From JBEKUY01 sp049514555 (GTDB lineage: Bacteria > Acidobacteriota > Terriglobia > Acidiferrales > UBA7541), in the NCBI GenBank assembly GCA_049514555.1, contig JBEKUY010000005.1, positions 124,001 to 188,000 of the forward strand: DNA of 64,000 nt, in the 5' to 3' direction. The number at the start of each line of letters is the position of its first letter. Positions within the stretch are counted from its first letter, which is position 1. A model generated the notes under the pieces. It made no database searches and had not been told where the DNA came from. It was given only the letters and a program-made list of their open reading frames with translations. Shown here piece after piece: positions 51,308 to 59,956 of the stretch. The position numbers and the translations under genes are program-made.

Positions 51308-51895
51308 TCAGGCTTTCTGCGGCTCGCCGCCCCGCATCTGAGCAAGTTCTCGCATGACTTGGTCGAGGCGCTTGAGCACCTCGAGGTGGCGCGCTTCTTC
51401 GGGCGCGGGCTTCTTGGCCAGGAACGTAATCGTGCCGCCCGGCTCGATCACGCAGTGCTGCACTTCATCCAGTGAGGCGAACCCTTGGCGGTGTGCAGCC
51501 GCTTCGAGTTCGGGCAGCGTGATCAGGTCTTTGCGCAGCTTCTCTTTCTTCAGGTGGCCGTTCTCGATGAGCACGTCTGCCTTACCCTCCACGACCCGAT
51601 CCAGCTTGCCGTGGCCATAGAGAAACCGCACGACCAGGTAGTTGATCACCAGGAGGGCGGTTGCGCCGATGATTCCGCCGGTCACCGAGTTGTCATCTCC
51701 GATGATGGCGTTCTGCACCGTATTGGAAAGAGTCAGCAACACCACCAAATCAAACGGGTTGAGCTGCGCCAGCTCGCGTTTTCCCGCCAGGCGCAACCCC
51801 ACGACGAGAAAGACGTACACGATGACTGGCCGCAGAATCTTCTCCAGCACCGGCAAACCCAGGATAAACATGTCTGTCAGAATCTTCACTGTCAC
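51308..51895 (-). CDS. DUF421 membrane protein (YetF/YcaP-like)
   Basis: 195 residues: three transmembrane segments at about 20-95 (VIVYVFLVVGLRLAGKRELA, then NPFDLVVLLTLSNTVQNAII), followed by a cytosolic DUF421 domain (about 100-165; VEGKADVLIENGHLKKEKLR, and DEVQHCVIEPGGTITFLAKK). Some family members are involved in spore or envelope stress; the function here is unknown. It converges with the DUF4337 gene. Confidence 0.85.
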   Translation of the reverse strand: MTVKILTDMFILGLPVLEKILRPVIVYVFLVVGLRLAGKRELAQLNPFDLVVLLTLSNTVQNAIIGDDNSVTGGIIGATALLVINYLVVRFLYGHGKLDRVVEGKADVLIENGHLKKEKLRKDLITLPELEAAAHRQGFASLDEVQHCVIEPGGTITFLAKKPAPEEARHLEVLKRLDQVMRELAQMRGGEPQKA

Positions 51896-52259
51896 GGCCG
51901 TCCTCCCGGCATTTCATTCCTACATCCGTGCCGCACCTTAGCACGCCGGTTGAGGCTTCCGAAAGGGACTTCTCTTGTAGATGCAAGCGATCTTGAGTTT
52001 CCTTGATCCACTTGCGCCGGTGAACCGGGAGTTTGTGGCTTTTTCGCCCTGATAACCTATAGGAAACCACCGGCTGATCTTGCTTCGGCCCGATTCGCTG
52101 CCTGGATAAAATGAGGGGATCAGAAGGTATGCCTGTTCGATTCGTGTCATCGGGCGGCGTGTCTGGCTAGGAACGCGAGTCCCTGGCTCGTGGCGCGATG
52201 ACAGGCGCTTTTTCGCCTGACCGTGCCGGCGCGCCGCTGACGCTGGGAAGGAGTTCCTC
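51896..52259. other. Intergenic stretch upstream of the hybrid kinase
   Basis: The 364 bases between the divergent DUF421 and kinase genes contain a compact hairpin (CAGGCG-CTTTTT-CGCCTG, 52202-52219) and the kinase ribosome site (GGAAGGAG). I see no further gene or convincing promoter. Confidence 0.4.
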
Positions 52260-54653
52260 TTGGCTGGAGGTCATGCTGTCGGTATCGAAAGCCTCCGCGC
52301 GCTAATCGAGAATTCGCGTGAGGTGATGCTGCTCTCGGATGCTGACGGCACCATCGTCTACGCTACTCCGGAAACACTGCGTGCGTTGGGTTATCCTGCG
52401 GGCAAATTCCTCGGCGCCAAGCTCTTCGACTTTCTGCATCCTGAAGATACTGCGCCTGGCCGGGAGCATTTCGCTGGCCTGCTCGCGCGCCCCGGCGAGA
52501 CCGAATGCATCCTCGGCAGGTTTCGCTGTGGCGATGGTTCCTACCGCCGCTTCGAATGCCGGGCCCGCAATCTTCTGCAAGTTCCTTCCGTCCGGGCGCT
52601 GGTGATCCATTTCCGGGACGTCACCGAGCAGCATCGTAGCGAGGCCGAGCGCCGTGTCAGCTACGAGATCACACATGCCCTTAACGAGACCCACAATCTC
52701 GACGCGCTCCTCGTTCACATTCACCAGGCGCTGAAGAAAGCGGTCTCCGCGGACAACTGCTTCATAGCCCTGTATGACCGGAAGACAGCGACTTTCCATT
52801 GCCCTTTTTTCATCGATCAGTTCGATGACCCGCCTCCTCCGGACAAGATGGCGCGGAGCTGCACGGCCTACGTCTTCCGCACCGGTCGCGCCGCGCTCAT
52901 TCCCGAGAAGGTTTTTCAGGAGCTTGCGGCAAAGGGCGAGGTCGAACTGGTCGGCTCCCCGGCGCCTGCTTGGCTCGGCGTGCCGTTGAAGACTCCCGAG
53001 GAGACGATCGGCGTCCTGGTTGTGCAGCATTATTCCGACGGAAACGCTTACGACGAGCGAGACCTGGAGTTTCTCGATTCCGTCGGCGGACACATTGCTC
53101 TGGCCATCGAGCGCAAGCGGGTGGAAGACACGCTGCGAAGCAACGAAGCCCTCTTCCGTCTGCTCTTCTCCCATAACCCGCTCCCCACCTGGGTCTTCGA
53201 CAAGCGAACCCACGAGTTCCTTCAAGTGAATCGCGCGGCGGTCGAGCAATACGGTTATTCTGAGGACGAATTCCTGGAAATGCGCGTCACTGGATTGCGT
53301 CCCGAAGAAGACGGCGATTTCCTCGCCCAGTTTGAAGGCGCCGGCGAAACGGGGCTGCGGGCCACAACCAAAAAGCATCGTAAGAAAGACAGCCAGCTCA
53401 TCGAGGTGGAAGTCAGCGCGCTCGATATCGAATATGGGGGGCGCGCGGCCGTACTCGTCGTCGCTCAGGACACCACGGACCGACGCCTCCTCGAAGCCCA
53501 ATTCCGCCACGCCCAGAAGATGGAGGCGGTGGGACGTCTCGCCGGGGGCGTGGCTCACGACTTCAACAACCTCCTGATGGTTATCAAGGGCCACACCGAG
53601 ATTCTTCGAGATCGGCTGGCCTCTTCCGAATCCGATCTGCGCAAGATCGAGCAGATCGATCGCGCCACCGACCGTGCCACCACCCTGACGCGCCAGCTTC
53701 TGGCCTTCAGTCGCATGCAGGTCCTCCAACCCAAAGTCATCAACCTGAACGAAGTGGTCGAGGAAATGGGCAGACTTCTGCCGCGCCTGATTGGCGAAGA
53801 CATTGAGCTCGTCATCCGCGCCGGTGAGAGCCTCTCCGCCATCCGCGCTGACGCCAGCCAGATGGAGCAGGTCCTCATGAACCTGGCCGTGAATTCACGT
53901 GATGCCATGCCGCGGGGCGGCCGGCTGATCATTGAAACATCCAATGTTGAGCTGGATCGCATCTACACGGGATCGCATCCCCTGATGACGCCGGGGCGCT
54001 ATGTTCTCCTCGCGGTCAGCGACACCGGAACCGGCATGGATGCCGAGACGCAAGCGCGCATTTTCGAGCCCTTTTTCACCACCAAGGAGCAGGGCAAGGG
54101 CACCGGTCTCGGCCTGGCGACCGTCTACGGCATTGTCAAACAGAGCGGCGGGTTCATCTGGGTTTACAGCGAGGTGGGAAAGGGGACGACCTTTAAGGTT
54201 TATCTTCCCCGCGTGGAGCAGCCCTCACAGAAGCTTGCCCCCACCCGCGGAGTGACCGACGTGCCTCGCGGCTCGGAAACTATCCTCCTCGTCGAGGATG
54301 AGCAGGACGTTCGCGAGATCGCGCGCGAGTTCTTGGTCCTGGGAGGGTACACCGTCCTCGAAGCCAATGACGGCGACGCCGCCCTCGAACACGCCTGCCG
54401 GCATCAGGGTCCCATCCACGTCCTCGTCACCGACATGGTCATGCCCGGCCTGACTGGACGCGAGTTGGCCGCCAGGCTCACCTCGGTTCGCCCGGATATC
54501 AAAGTTATCTTCATGTCCGGCTATACGGAGCAAACGGCCGGTCTCCCCGGCGAGTGGGACCCTTCCTCTGTTCTTCTGTCGAAGCCTTTTACCCGCATGG
54601 CGATTTTGCGCGCCGTCCGCGAGATCCTCGAGCGCCAAGAAACTTCCTCCTGA
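52260..54653 (+). CDS. Hybrid sensor histidine kinase, PAS-GAF-PAS-HisKA-HATPase-REC
   Basis: 797 residues from TTG at 52260, with AAGGAG six bases upstream. Domains in order: PAS about 8-125, GAF about 135-285, PAS about 293-412, HisKA with phospho-acceptor His433 (RLAGGVAHDFNNLL), HATPase_c about 535-655 (NLAVNSRDAMPRGG; GTGLGLATVYGIVKQSGG), and a receiver at about 675-790 with Asp725 (LVTDMVMPGLTG). There are no transmembrane segments, so it is a soluble sensor, possibly of a small molecule or redox state through GAF/PAS. No response-regulator gene is adjacent. The output partner is unknown. Confidence 0.94.
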   Translation: MAGGHAVGIESLRALIENSREVMLLSDADGTIVYATPETLRALGYPAGKFLGAKLFDFLHPEDTAPGREHFAGLLARPGETECILGRFRCGDGSYRRFECRARNLLQVPSVRALVIHFRDVTEQHRSEAERRVSYEITHALNETHNLDALLVHIHQALKKAVSADNCFIALYDRKTATFHCPFFIDQFDDPPPPDKMARSCTAYVFRTGRAALIPEKVFQELAAKGEVELVGSPAPAWLGVPLKTPEETIGVLVVQHYSDGNAYDERDLEFLDSVGGHIALAIERKRVEDTLRSNEALFRLLFSHNPLPTWVFDKRTHEFLQVNRAAVEQYGYSEDEFLEMRVTGLRPEEDGDFLAQFEGAGETGLRATTKKHRKKDSQLIEVEVSALDIEYGGRAAVLVVAQDTTDRRLLEAQFRHAQKMEAVGRLAGGVAHDFNNLLMVIKGHTEILRDRLASSESDLRKIEQIDRATDRATTLTRQLLAFSRMQVLQPKVINLNEVVEEMGRLLPRLIGEDIELVIRAGESLSAIRADASQMEQVLMNLAVNSRDAMPRGGRLIIETSNVELDRIYTGSHPLMTPGRYVLLAVSDTGTGMDAETQARIFEPFFTTKEQGKGTGLGLATVYGIVKQSGGFIWVYSEVGKGTTFKVYLPRVEQPSQKLAPTRGVTDVPRGSETILLVEDEQDVREIAREFLVLGGYTVLEANDGDAALEHACRHQGPIHVLVTDMVMPGLTGRELAARLTSVRPDIKVIFMSGYTEQTAGLPGEWDPSSVLLSKPFTRMAILRAVREILERQETSS

Positions 54654-54711
54654 CGTTCGGTCTCCACGAGGCCTCCCCCCGGAAAATCTTTCTGCCATCC
54701 ATGAGTGATGC

Positions 54712-56127
54712 TCAGTGCAGCGGGGGGTGAGCCTTGTGCCAGTTGGTGTATTGCTGGAAGGTGCGGGCGGCCTGCACGGCGGCAAGGTCATTCCCGGCTT
54801 TCGCCACAAAGAGCAAGCCCACCGGCAGAGCCTTTTCGTTGAGACCGCACGGTACGCTCACGGCGGGCAGACCGCACATGTTCCCCAGAGCGCCGAGCGG
54901 GTCGGGGAACGACAGGTCTTTCTCGAGATTCATCTCCAGCGGCGTGGCCGCCACCGGAAGCGTAGGCGCCGCCAGCACGTCGTAATCATCGAATAGCTCG
55001 GCCATTCTTTTCTGCGCGATCGCGCGCACGCGGTCCGCATGCAAGTAGTCGCTTCCGGAAATCTGCTGGTTCACGTATCCGGCGATCTGTCCCAAAGGGT
55101 CGGTCAGGTCTGCCGTGCGCCCACTCGTAATCAGGTTTTCATAAGCCGACGCGCTTTCCACGTTTACGATCACCCCGCCCGCCTCATCCCACGGCCCCTC
55201 GGGCAGGCGCACATCTTTCACACTTGCGGCATGCCGCCGCACCACGCGCATGGCCTCTTTTGCGACTTTGCCTACTCCGGCCTGCAAGTCTTTGTCCTTC
55301 CACGCGTTGACGACCCATCCCACGCGCAGTGGCCGGGCATGCAGATCCTGTGCGGCGCTATAGGAGAACGCCGCGCGATCGAGCGGCAGCGTCCCCGGAT
55401 CCCGCGCGTCGTGCGCCGCAATCACGCTGAGCACTCGCGCGCAGTCATCAGCAGTGCGGGCCAACGGGCCGATCTTGTCCATCGAGTAGGCCAGGGCCAT
55501 CGTTCCGTAGCGGCTCACCCGCCCGAAGGTCGGCCGCAGGCCGGTCACCCCGCAGAACGCTGCCGGGCATACGATCGATCCCCACGTTTCCGTTCCAATC
55601 GCCCACGCCGCCAGCGCTGCCGACACGATCGCGCCAGAGCCCGAGGACGACCCGCAGGTCCAGCAACCGGTATTCCACGGGTTCTTCGCCGCGCCCGTTG
55701 CGGACGCCGATGCGAACCGGTAGCCCATTCCGCCGGCCAACTCGATCATCGCCGCCTTGCCGATCAGGACCGCGCCCGCGCGATTCAGGTGCTCGATCGC
55801 GGCCGCATTCTCGTCGAACACCTGCTTCGCGAATGGCTTGACCCCCCACGTCGTCGGATACCCCTTCACCGCCAGGAGGTCTTTGGCCGCGTAGGGAATG
55901 CCGTGCAACGGTCCTCGGTAACGTCCGGCCTTGATCTCGCGTTCGGCCGCGTGTGCCTGTTCGAGCGCCAGGTCCGGCGTCAGCGTCGCGAAGGCGTTCA
56001 GTTTCGGACCGAACTTCTCGGCGCGCGCCAGATAGCTTTCCGTGAGCTCGACCGGAGAAATCGCCCGCGCCTCGATTTTCTTGGCCAGTTCGCCTGCGGA
56101 GAGGTACAGGATGTTTTCGCTCAGCAT
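54712..56127 (-). CDS. Amidase-signature family enzyme
   Basis: 471 residues. The Ser-cisSer-Lys triad is visible: Lys82 (YAAKDLLAVKG), the cis-Ser in the GSSSGSG block (159-165) and nucleophile Ser184 in GTETWGSIVCPA. C-terminal LPAVSVPCGLNEKALPVGLL is standard. The family includes GatA and general amidases; no gatB or gatC lies near, so a catabolic amide hydrolase is more likely. The next gene upstream on the strand is the Tat-exported protein, ten bases away. Confidence 0.9.
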   Translation of the reverse strand: MLSENILYLSAGELAKKIEARAISPVELTESYLARAEKFGPKLNAFATLTPDLALEQAHAAEREIKAGRYRGPLHGIPYAAKDLLAVKGYPTTWGVKPFAKQVFDENAAAIEHLNRAGAVLIGKAAMIELAGGMGYRFASASATGAAKNPWNTGCWTCGSSSGSGAIVSAALAAWAIGTETWGSIVCPAAFCGVTGLRPTFGRVSRYGTMALAYSMDKIGPLARTADDCARVLSVIAAHDARDPGTLPLDRAAFSYSAAQDLHARPLRVGWVVNAWKDKDLQAGVGKVAKEAMRVVRRHAASVKDVRLPEGPWDEAGGVIVNVESASAYENLITSGRTADLTDPLGQIAGYVNQQISGSDYLHADRVRAIAQKRMAELFDDYDVLAAPTLPVAATPLEMNLEKDLSFPDPLGALGNMCGLPAVSVPCGLNEKALPVGLLFVAKAGNDLAAVQAARTFQQYTNWHKAHPPLH

Positions 56128-56137
56128 CGTTCCCTCG

Positions 56138-56581
56138 CTATCCTTTCGGCTTTGCCGGTCCGGGGGAGGGCGCCGCGGTCCGCGGCTTTTCGCGTTCGAC
56201 GTTCGGCTTGAGGACCGTGGCCGGCATATCGGAGTTCGCGAGGGAATAGGAGCGGAGCTTCTCGAGCGGCTGCTGCATTTCTCTCACGAGCCGCTGTACG
56301 TCCGCCTTCTGCGCCCCGCTCAGCCCGTTCCCGTAGCGTCCGAGAATCGCTTGAATCTTCCCGTCGATTTCAGCCTGGCTCTGGGGCGCGAGGCTGGACG
56401 TCTTGGCCAATTGCGATGTTGACTCCTGCGCCGCGCTCGCTGCTCCCAGCAGGGGCGCCGTGGGGCCCAGACCGGCCGCCGCCGTGGCCGTCACCAGTGC
56501 CGCCTGCCGCGCAAACTCGCGGCGCGTAATTCCACTTGCGCCTTGTTTTCGGATTCTTGTCCGAGGATTCTCCGCGTCCAT
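56138..56581 (-). CDS. Tat-exported hypothetical protein
   Basis: 147 residues. A twin-arginine signal is visible in the first 50 residues (SGITRREFARQAALVTATAA). The mature part is helical and charged (QSQAEIDGKIQAILGRYGNG, then LVREMQQPLEKLRSYSLANS) without recognisable domain. Ten bases separate its stop from the amidase start, so it may be the partner of that enzyme. Function unknown. Confidence 0.65.
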   Translation of the reverse strand: MDAENPRTRIRKQGASGITRREFARQAALVTATAAAGLGPTAPLLGAASAAQESTSQLAKTSSLAPQSQAEIDGKIQAILGRYGNGLSGAQKADVQRLVREMQQPLEKLRSYSLANSDMPATVLKPNVEREKPRTAAPSPGPAKPKG

Positions 56582-56708
56582 GGCCCCCTCCGCGGTTCCA
56601 TGCTTGCTGTCATGGGACCGCCGCAGCAGGAACGCCGAGGCTACTGAATATTGCCGGTGGAGTCAATAAAGGCACGGGTATGCGTCTACGCACGCGAAAA
56701 AGGGACCA

Positions 56709-56721
56709 CCCCCCCCCCCCC
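56709..56721. repeat. Poly-C homopolymer tract (13 C)
   Basis: Thirteen consecutive C lie in an intergenic region followed by alternating CG and GGGCGCCCG. Homopolymers of this length are prone to slippage, or mark an assembly join, because the GC-rich core ends here and the lower-GC accessory region begins. Confidence 0.75.
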
Positions 56722-56738
56722 GCGCGCGGGCGCCCGTT

Positions 56739-56770
56739 CACTTGTCCGATAAGCGTTTACCAGGACCTAG
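56739..56770 (-). repeat. Dispersed repeat, type A
   Basis: On the minus strand: CTAGGTCCTGGTAAACGC, then TTATCGGACAAGTG. It differs from the copy at 12421-12459 by only a few bases. The stop codon (TAG) of the adjacent minus-strand gene lies in this repeat. Confidence 0.65.
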
Positions 56771-57963
56771 CGGTACTCAACGACTCCCGCATCACTGTTC
56801 GCCTGCGTAGCGGCGCCATCAGTGATGGGAGAGTATTCCAAAATATCACCCGAACAACCGACTAGTAACCGGTCACCTGTTTTCCCTGGCATTGAGGCAA
56901 TCCCGAAACAGGCGTCCGCAAGAATTTCCTGATAGGCGATTTTTCCAACACCATCGTAGAGAAAAAGCAGCGAGCGCTTTAAAGGTCCGTTGCTTTGCAG
57001 GACGGCGTAGTACGAGGGGACCTTTGGAAAGTGCACGGGTGTCCCTTGCGGTTGGTTCATGAGGTCACCGAGTGGCGCGTCGTAATGGGCGACAGTTTTG
57101 CCCTCGGCATCTAGTACCAAGATGACGGGTCTGTAGCACCCATCATCAGTCTCCCGAGATGGAATCAGAATGTGTCGGGCCTGCGATTCCGCACCCCATC
57201 GCGTCAAGGCAAAACCTGAAACATAGTGGTCCGTCAAATAGTGGGCGATGATTTCTCCGCTCGCGTCCCGGACAAGCAATTGGCCTCGCGCATTGCTGTG
57301 AAGAATTTCTATTCGCCCATCTCCATTGATGTCTAAGGTCTCAACGTGCCAGACGTTCCTATCCGCTTTTTGCCAGATCTTCTTTCCCTCAGCATTGACG
57401 AGGACAACCCCGCCTCCCCCGTTGAAGCCAATAACCACCTGCAACTTGCCTTTGCTATCCAAGCCGCCTCCGACCGAATCATCGACGCCGCCCTTGAGAA
57501 CACCTCCCGGGTAGCTCCAGCGCTCCTGGCCCTGCTTGTCAAATAGAATCGCATCGGAAGCCCAACACTCGTCGCGCGTCAAAAAACCGTACGTCCCACT
57601 CGCGTCTAGCCTTGCGATTTTGACCGGGCAAAAGACGCCCTTCGCGAAACGAACTTCTTTCTTTAGCCGTCCGCCATTGTCCAAGAAATGGGCACCAAGG
57701 TTCCCCACGACGGTCAGGGCAGCACCTTCGAGGTCTGCTGGCCAACCCACAAGGATTTCCGTTACTTCGCCGAGGCCCGCTCCCCTGTAAAAAGTGCTTT
57801 TCCTAAACTGCCCAGCGCCTCTTATAACGCGCGGTTCTAATTTCTTCAGCTTTTCTCTGGAATCTCGCGCCAATTGGGAATCGATTCGATGAACAAAGTA
57901 AACGTCTAAGACTATTAGGGCGAGGATGAACAGACCAAAGGCAATTAGTATCTTCCGTAGCAT
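56767..57963 (-). CDS. Membrane-anchored beta-propeller (FG-GAP/VCBS-like) hypothetical protein
   Basis: 398 residues. One N-terminal transmembrane helix (about 4-26, ILIAFGLFILALIVLDVYFV) precedes a large extracytoplasmic domain with repeated blades of the form LDINGDGRIEILHSNARGQL and GVDDSVGGGLDSKGKLQVV, typical of FG-GAP/VCBS repeats with a DxNxDG calcium-binding core. Function unknown; such propellers bind ligands or partners. The stop codon overlaps a dispersed repeat, so the final residues may differ from homologues. It opens the accessory region. Confidence 0.72.
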   Translation of the reverse strand: MLRKILIAFGLFILALIVLDVYFVHRIDSQLARDSREKLKKLEPRVIRGAGQFRKSTFYRGAGLGEVTEILVGWPADLEGAALTVVGNLGAHFLDNGGRLKKEVRFAKGVFCPVKIARLDASGTYGFLTRDECWASDAILFDKQGQERWSYPGGVLKGGVDDSVGGGLDSKGKLQVVIGFNGGGGVVLVNAEGKKIWQKADRNVWHVETLDINGDGRIEILHSNARGQLLVRDASGEIIAHYLTDHYVSGFALTRWGAESQARHILIPSRETDDGCYRPVILVLDAEGKTVAHYDAPLGDLMNQPQGTPVHFPKVPSYYAVLQSNGPLKRSLLFLYDGVGKIAYQEILADACFGIASMPGKTGDRLLVGCSGDILEYSPITDGAATQANSDAGVVEYR

Positions 57964-58044
57964 ACGTATTTATCAATGTACATATCCGGTGCTACGAATC
58001 ACACATTCTTGTCGAAACCGGTTGCCCAGATAAGCAGCGGTGTG

Positions 58045-58190
58045 GCTAAGTCCTGGTTAGTCGGCACGTGCTTATCCGGTTGTTTCAGGTCGCCACCAGC
58101 CGTTGTAGTACAGGGTTCGACGACGCCCAAGATATACCGTTTAGGCTGAAACAACCGGATAAGCAGAAGTCGGCAAACCGGACATGTTCG
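58045..58190. repeat. A-type repeats with a perfect 19-bp inverted repeat
   Basis: The A-type unit is at 58045-58069 (GCTAAGTCCTGGTTAGTCGG). Then GCTTATCCGGTTGTTTCAG (58070-58088) is the perfect reverse complement of CTGAAACAACCGGATAAGC (58146-58164). After it AGTCGGCAAACCGGACATG (58166-58184) repeats at 58959 onward. Most of the 57964-58345 gap is this composite; no gene was found in it. Confidence 0.65.
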
Positions 58191-58345
58191 TTCCAGTACC
58201 CACATGGACGGTAACCGCGTTTACCAGGCACTGGCCCCATGAGCTGGCGGAAAGTGCTCTTCCGCCCTTATACGAGTTGGATTGACCGACGAACTCTTTC
58301 CCTTTAGCATGGCAGCATTCAACCAGCGCATCTTGTGGGGCTCTC

Positions 58346-58879
58346 ATGACCCATCGGCGCATTTTCTTTTCAGGCCTGTTGTTGCTGTTCCTTGGGACCA
58401 ACCTTTTCGGCCAAAGCCAGCAAAAGCGAGGGCCATCCACTCCGGAGGAGCGTGCAAAGGTCGTACAGATCGCGCATGCCCTCGAAGCCGATCCATTGCA
58501 GCCCGGTAACAAAGACATGCGCACTTGGTTTACGCTGTGGCTGATCGAGGTACCCGATTTCACTGTTCAGGTTTGCGGCGACGAACTCGGGCCGATCTTT
58601 TACGAATCGGACCGCAACAAGAATTTTGTAAGCGAGATTTTTGGCCAGAGCATGCTTTCCGCCGCCAGTTTCATTATTGAGCATCCAAAGCAAGCCAAAG
58701 ACAAGGTTGCCGTCTACACCGCCGGAGTGGAAGGCTCACTTAGGGCTTACCAATCCATCCTCAAGACGCATCCCGAGGCAAGGTGGCCGTTCCTTGATGA
58801 CCTAATCCTCAAACAGCAAAACGGCGAATTACTGAAGTATGTCGAGAGAGCAACTACCAAATGCAGGAAACTTGGTTAG
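58346..58879 (+). CDS. Exported hypothetical protein
   Basis: 177 residues. A signal peptide (about 1-23, IFFSGLLLLFLGTNLFGQ) precedes a helical mature domain with only two Cys (VCGDELGPIF and CRKLG). The mature part has recognisable amphipathic helices but no known domain. It is a lone gene bracketed by A-type repeats, like the gene at 11702. Function unknown. Confidence 0.6.
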   Translation: MTHRRIFFSGLLLLFLGTNLFGQSQQKRGPSTPEERAKVVQIAHALEADPLQPGNKDMRTWFTLWLIEVPDFTVQVCGDELGPIFYESDRNKNFVSEIFGQSMLSAASFIIEHPKQAKDKVAVYTAGVEGSLRAYQSILKTHPEARWPFLDDLILKQQNGELLKYVERATTKCRKLG

Positions 58880-58944
58880 ACGCTGAGGCCAAGGCGCGAG
58901 CAGCCGTAAAGGCATATCCGGCACGTTCCAGCGCTTCGTTTGAT

Positions 58945-58977
58945 GCCTAACTCCTGGTAAGTCGGCAAACCGGACAT
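58945..58977 (+). repeat. Dispersed repeat, type A
   Basis: GCCTAACTCCTGGTAAGTCG, then GCAAACCGGACAT. It shares AGTCGGCAAACCGGACAT with the copy at 58166-58183; together these copies bracket the gene at 58346-58879. Confidence 0.6.
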
Positions 58978-59012
58978 CTTCGTACTGGGACTCCAGTCTT
59001 CAGGTCATCGCA

Positions 59013-59297
59013 TTACGCGGGAGTTGCTGACTTTCGTCTCACCAAATACCATCCTGCGTTCATCAAGATGAACAGAACGCCTGCTGCCACCAAATGGGTC
59101 ACTAGTGCAACTCGCTGATTTTTGGCCTTGGCGACCCGCAGGATTGCTTCGTTATTTGGACTTGGATTCTTGACATAGTTCGAAACAGCCGTTGTGAACT
59201 CATGTCGGTCCACGAAAACAGGGACGGCAAAAGACAACGCCGTCGCGAGCACCGCTGTTATCGCGAATTGAGCAGCTATGCGAGCGGTCCTTGTCAT
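59013..59297 (-). CDS. Small two-helix membrane protein
   Basis: 94 residues with two hydrophobic helices (about 8-28 FAITAVLATALSFAVPVFV and 66-88 LVTHLVAAGVLFILMNAGWY) joined by a polar loop. No family is recognised. It is isolated between repeats, which suggests accessory rather than core status. Start at ATG 59297, no strong ribosome site. Confidence 0.5.
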   Translation of the reverse strand: MTRTARIAAQFAITAVLATALSFAVPVFVDRHEFTTAVSNYVKNPSPNNEAILRVAKAKNQRVALVTHLVAAGVLFILMNAGWYLVRRKSATPA

Positions 59298-59643
59298 AGA
59301 CCTTCTAGCCTATTCCAAGGTGTGGCGCGACTTCAAAACCAACCGATTCAAGGTGCCCGTTCTGACAATTCCTGGTTACCGGACACTTGAAGTAATGCAG
59401 GCTCTCGAACCCTGCTCGCATCGCTTGCCTCCCTCGTAACTCGGACCGGGGGTGTAGGCCGAGATTGCCATTTGATCTTCCGATTAACCGGTAGCATACT
59501 ACCCGCGAACCCAAATTCCCGTTTTGACCTCCGATTGATGAGTACAGTCACGAGCGGTGTCATCGCGGAGTCAGAAATTGCACCCTAGCGAATGATGAGT
59601 CTCGCTTCTGGTATCCTCTGGGTAATCCATTTGGGAGGCTTGC
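59298..59643. other. Intergenic stretch with one A-type repeat
   Basis: A single A-type half unit (ATTCCTGGTTACCGGACACTT, at 59368-59388, shown here only as a marker) lies in 346 bases without recognisable gene. A short AT-richer segment near 59480-59530 precedes the Cas2-like gene. No promoter could be assigned with confidence. Confidence 0.4.
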
Positions 59644-59925
59644 TTGGTTCACATAATCTCATATGACCTCAAAGCGCCTAACGACACGGCTGCCGACTAC
59701 GACAGAGTAATTGAAGGTCTGAAATTGGTCTACCCAACATGGTGCCATTTGGAGAAATCCGTATGGCTTGTCGAGACAGACCAAGGGGCGGCGGACGTTA
59801 GGGACGCAGTTAAAAGCCTTCTGAACCCCCTTGATATTCTCTTTGTTGCGCGACTGTCGGGAAACTGGGGCAGCTTCAATCTGGGCACGACGCGCGCCGA
59901 GTGGCTAAAGGGGCGGACATTTTAG
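59644..59925 (+). CDS. Cas2-fold-like small protein (SinR/VapD-Cas2 superfamily)
   Basis: 93 residues from a TTG at 59644, with GGGAGG five bases upstream. The pattern MVHIISYDLKAPNDTAADYD, then WCHLEKSVWLVETDQG and ILFVARLSGNWG matches small ferredoxin-fold proteins annotated as SinR-like or Cas2-superfamily (initial strand with Tyr-Asp, an SxWLV strand, a final F-V-x-x-L-x-G strand). It is not a typical Cas2, and such proteins are often solitary. It is 1.4 kb from the Cas1-like gene, and separated from it by a convergent membrane-protein gene, so a joint complex is only a hypothesis. Confidence 0.65.
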   Translation: MVHIISYDLKAPNDTAADYDRVIEGLKLVYPTWCHLEKSVWLVETDQGAADVRDAVKSLLNPLDILFVARLSGNWGSFNLGTTRAEWLKGRTF

Positions 59926-59956
59926 GTCTTCTTTCGGAGAGTGCTGGAGGCACACC

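Noticed and set aside
58100..58130. tRNA T-arm-like GGGTTCGACGACGCCC
   Set aside because: No matching acceptor, D-arm or anticodon stem flanks it; it is part of the repeat-rich intergenic region.
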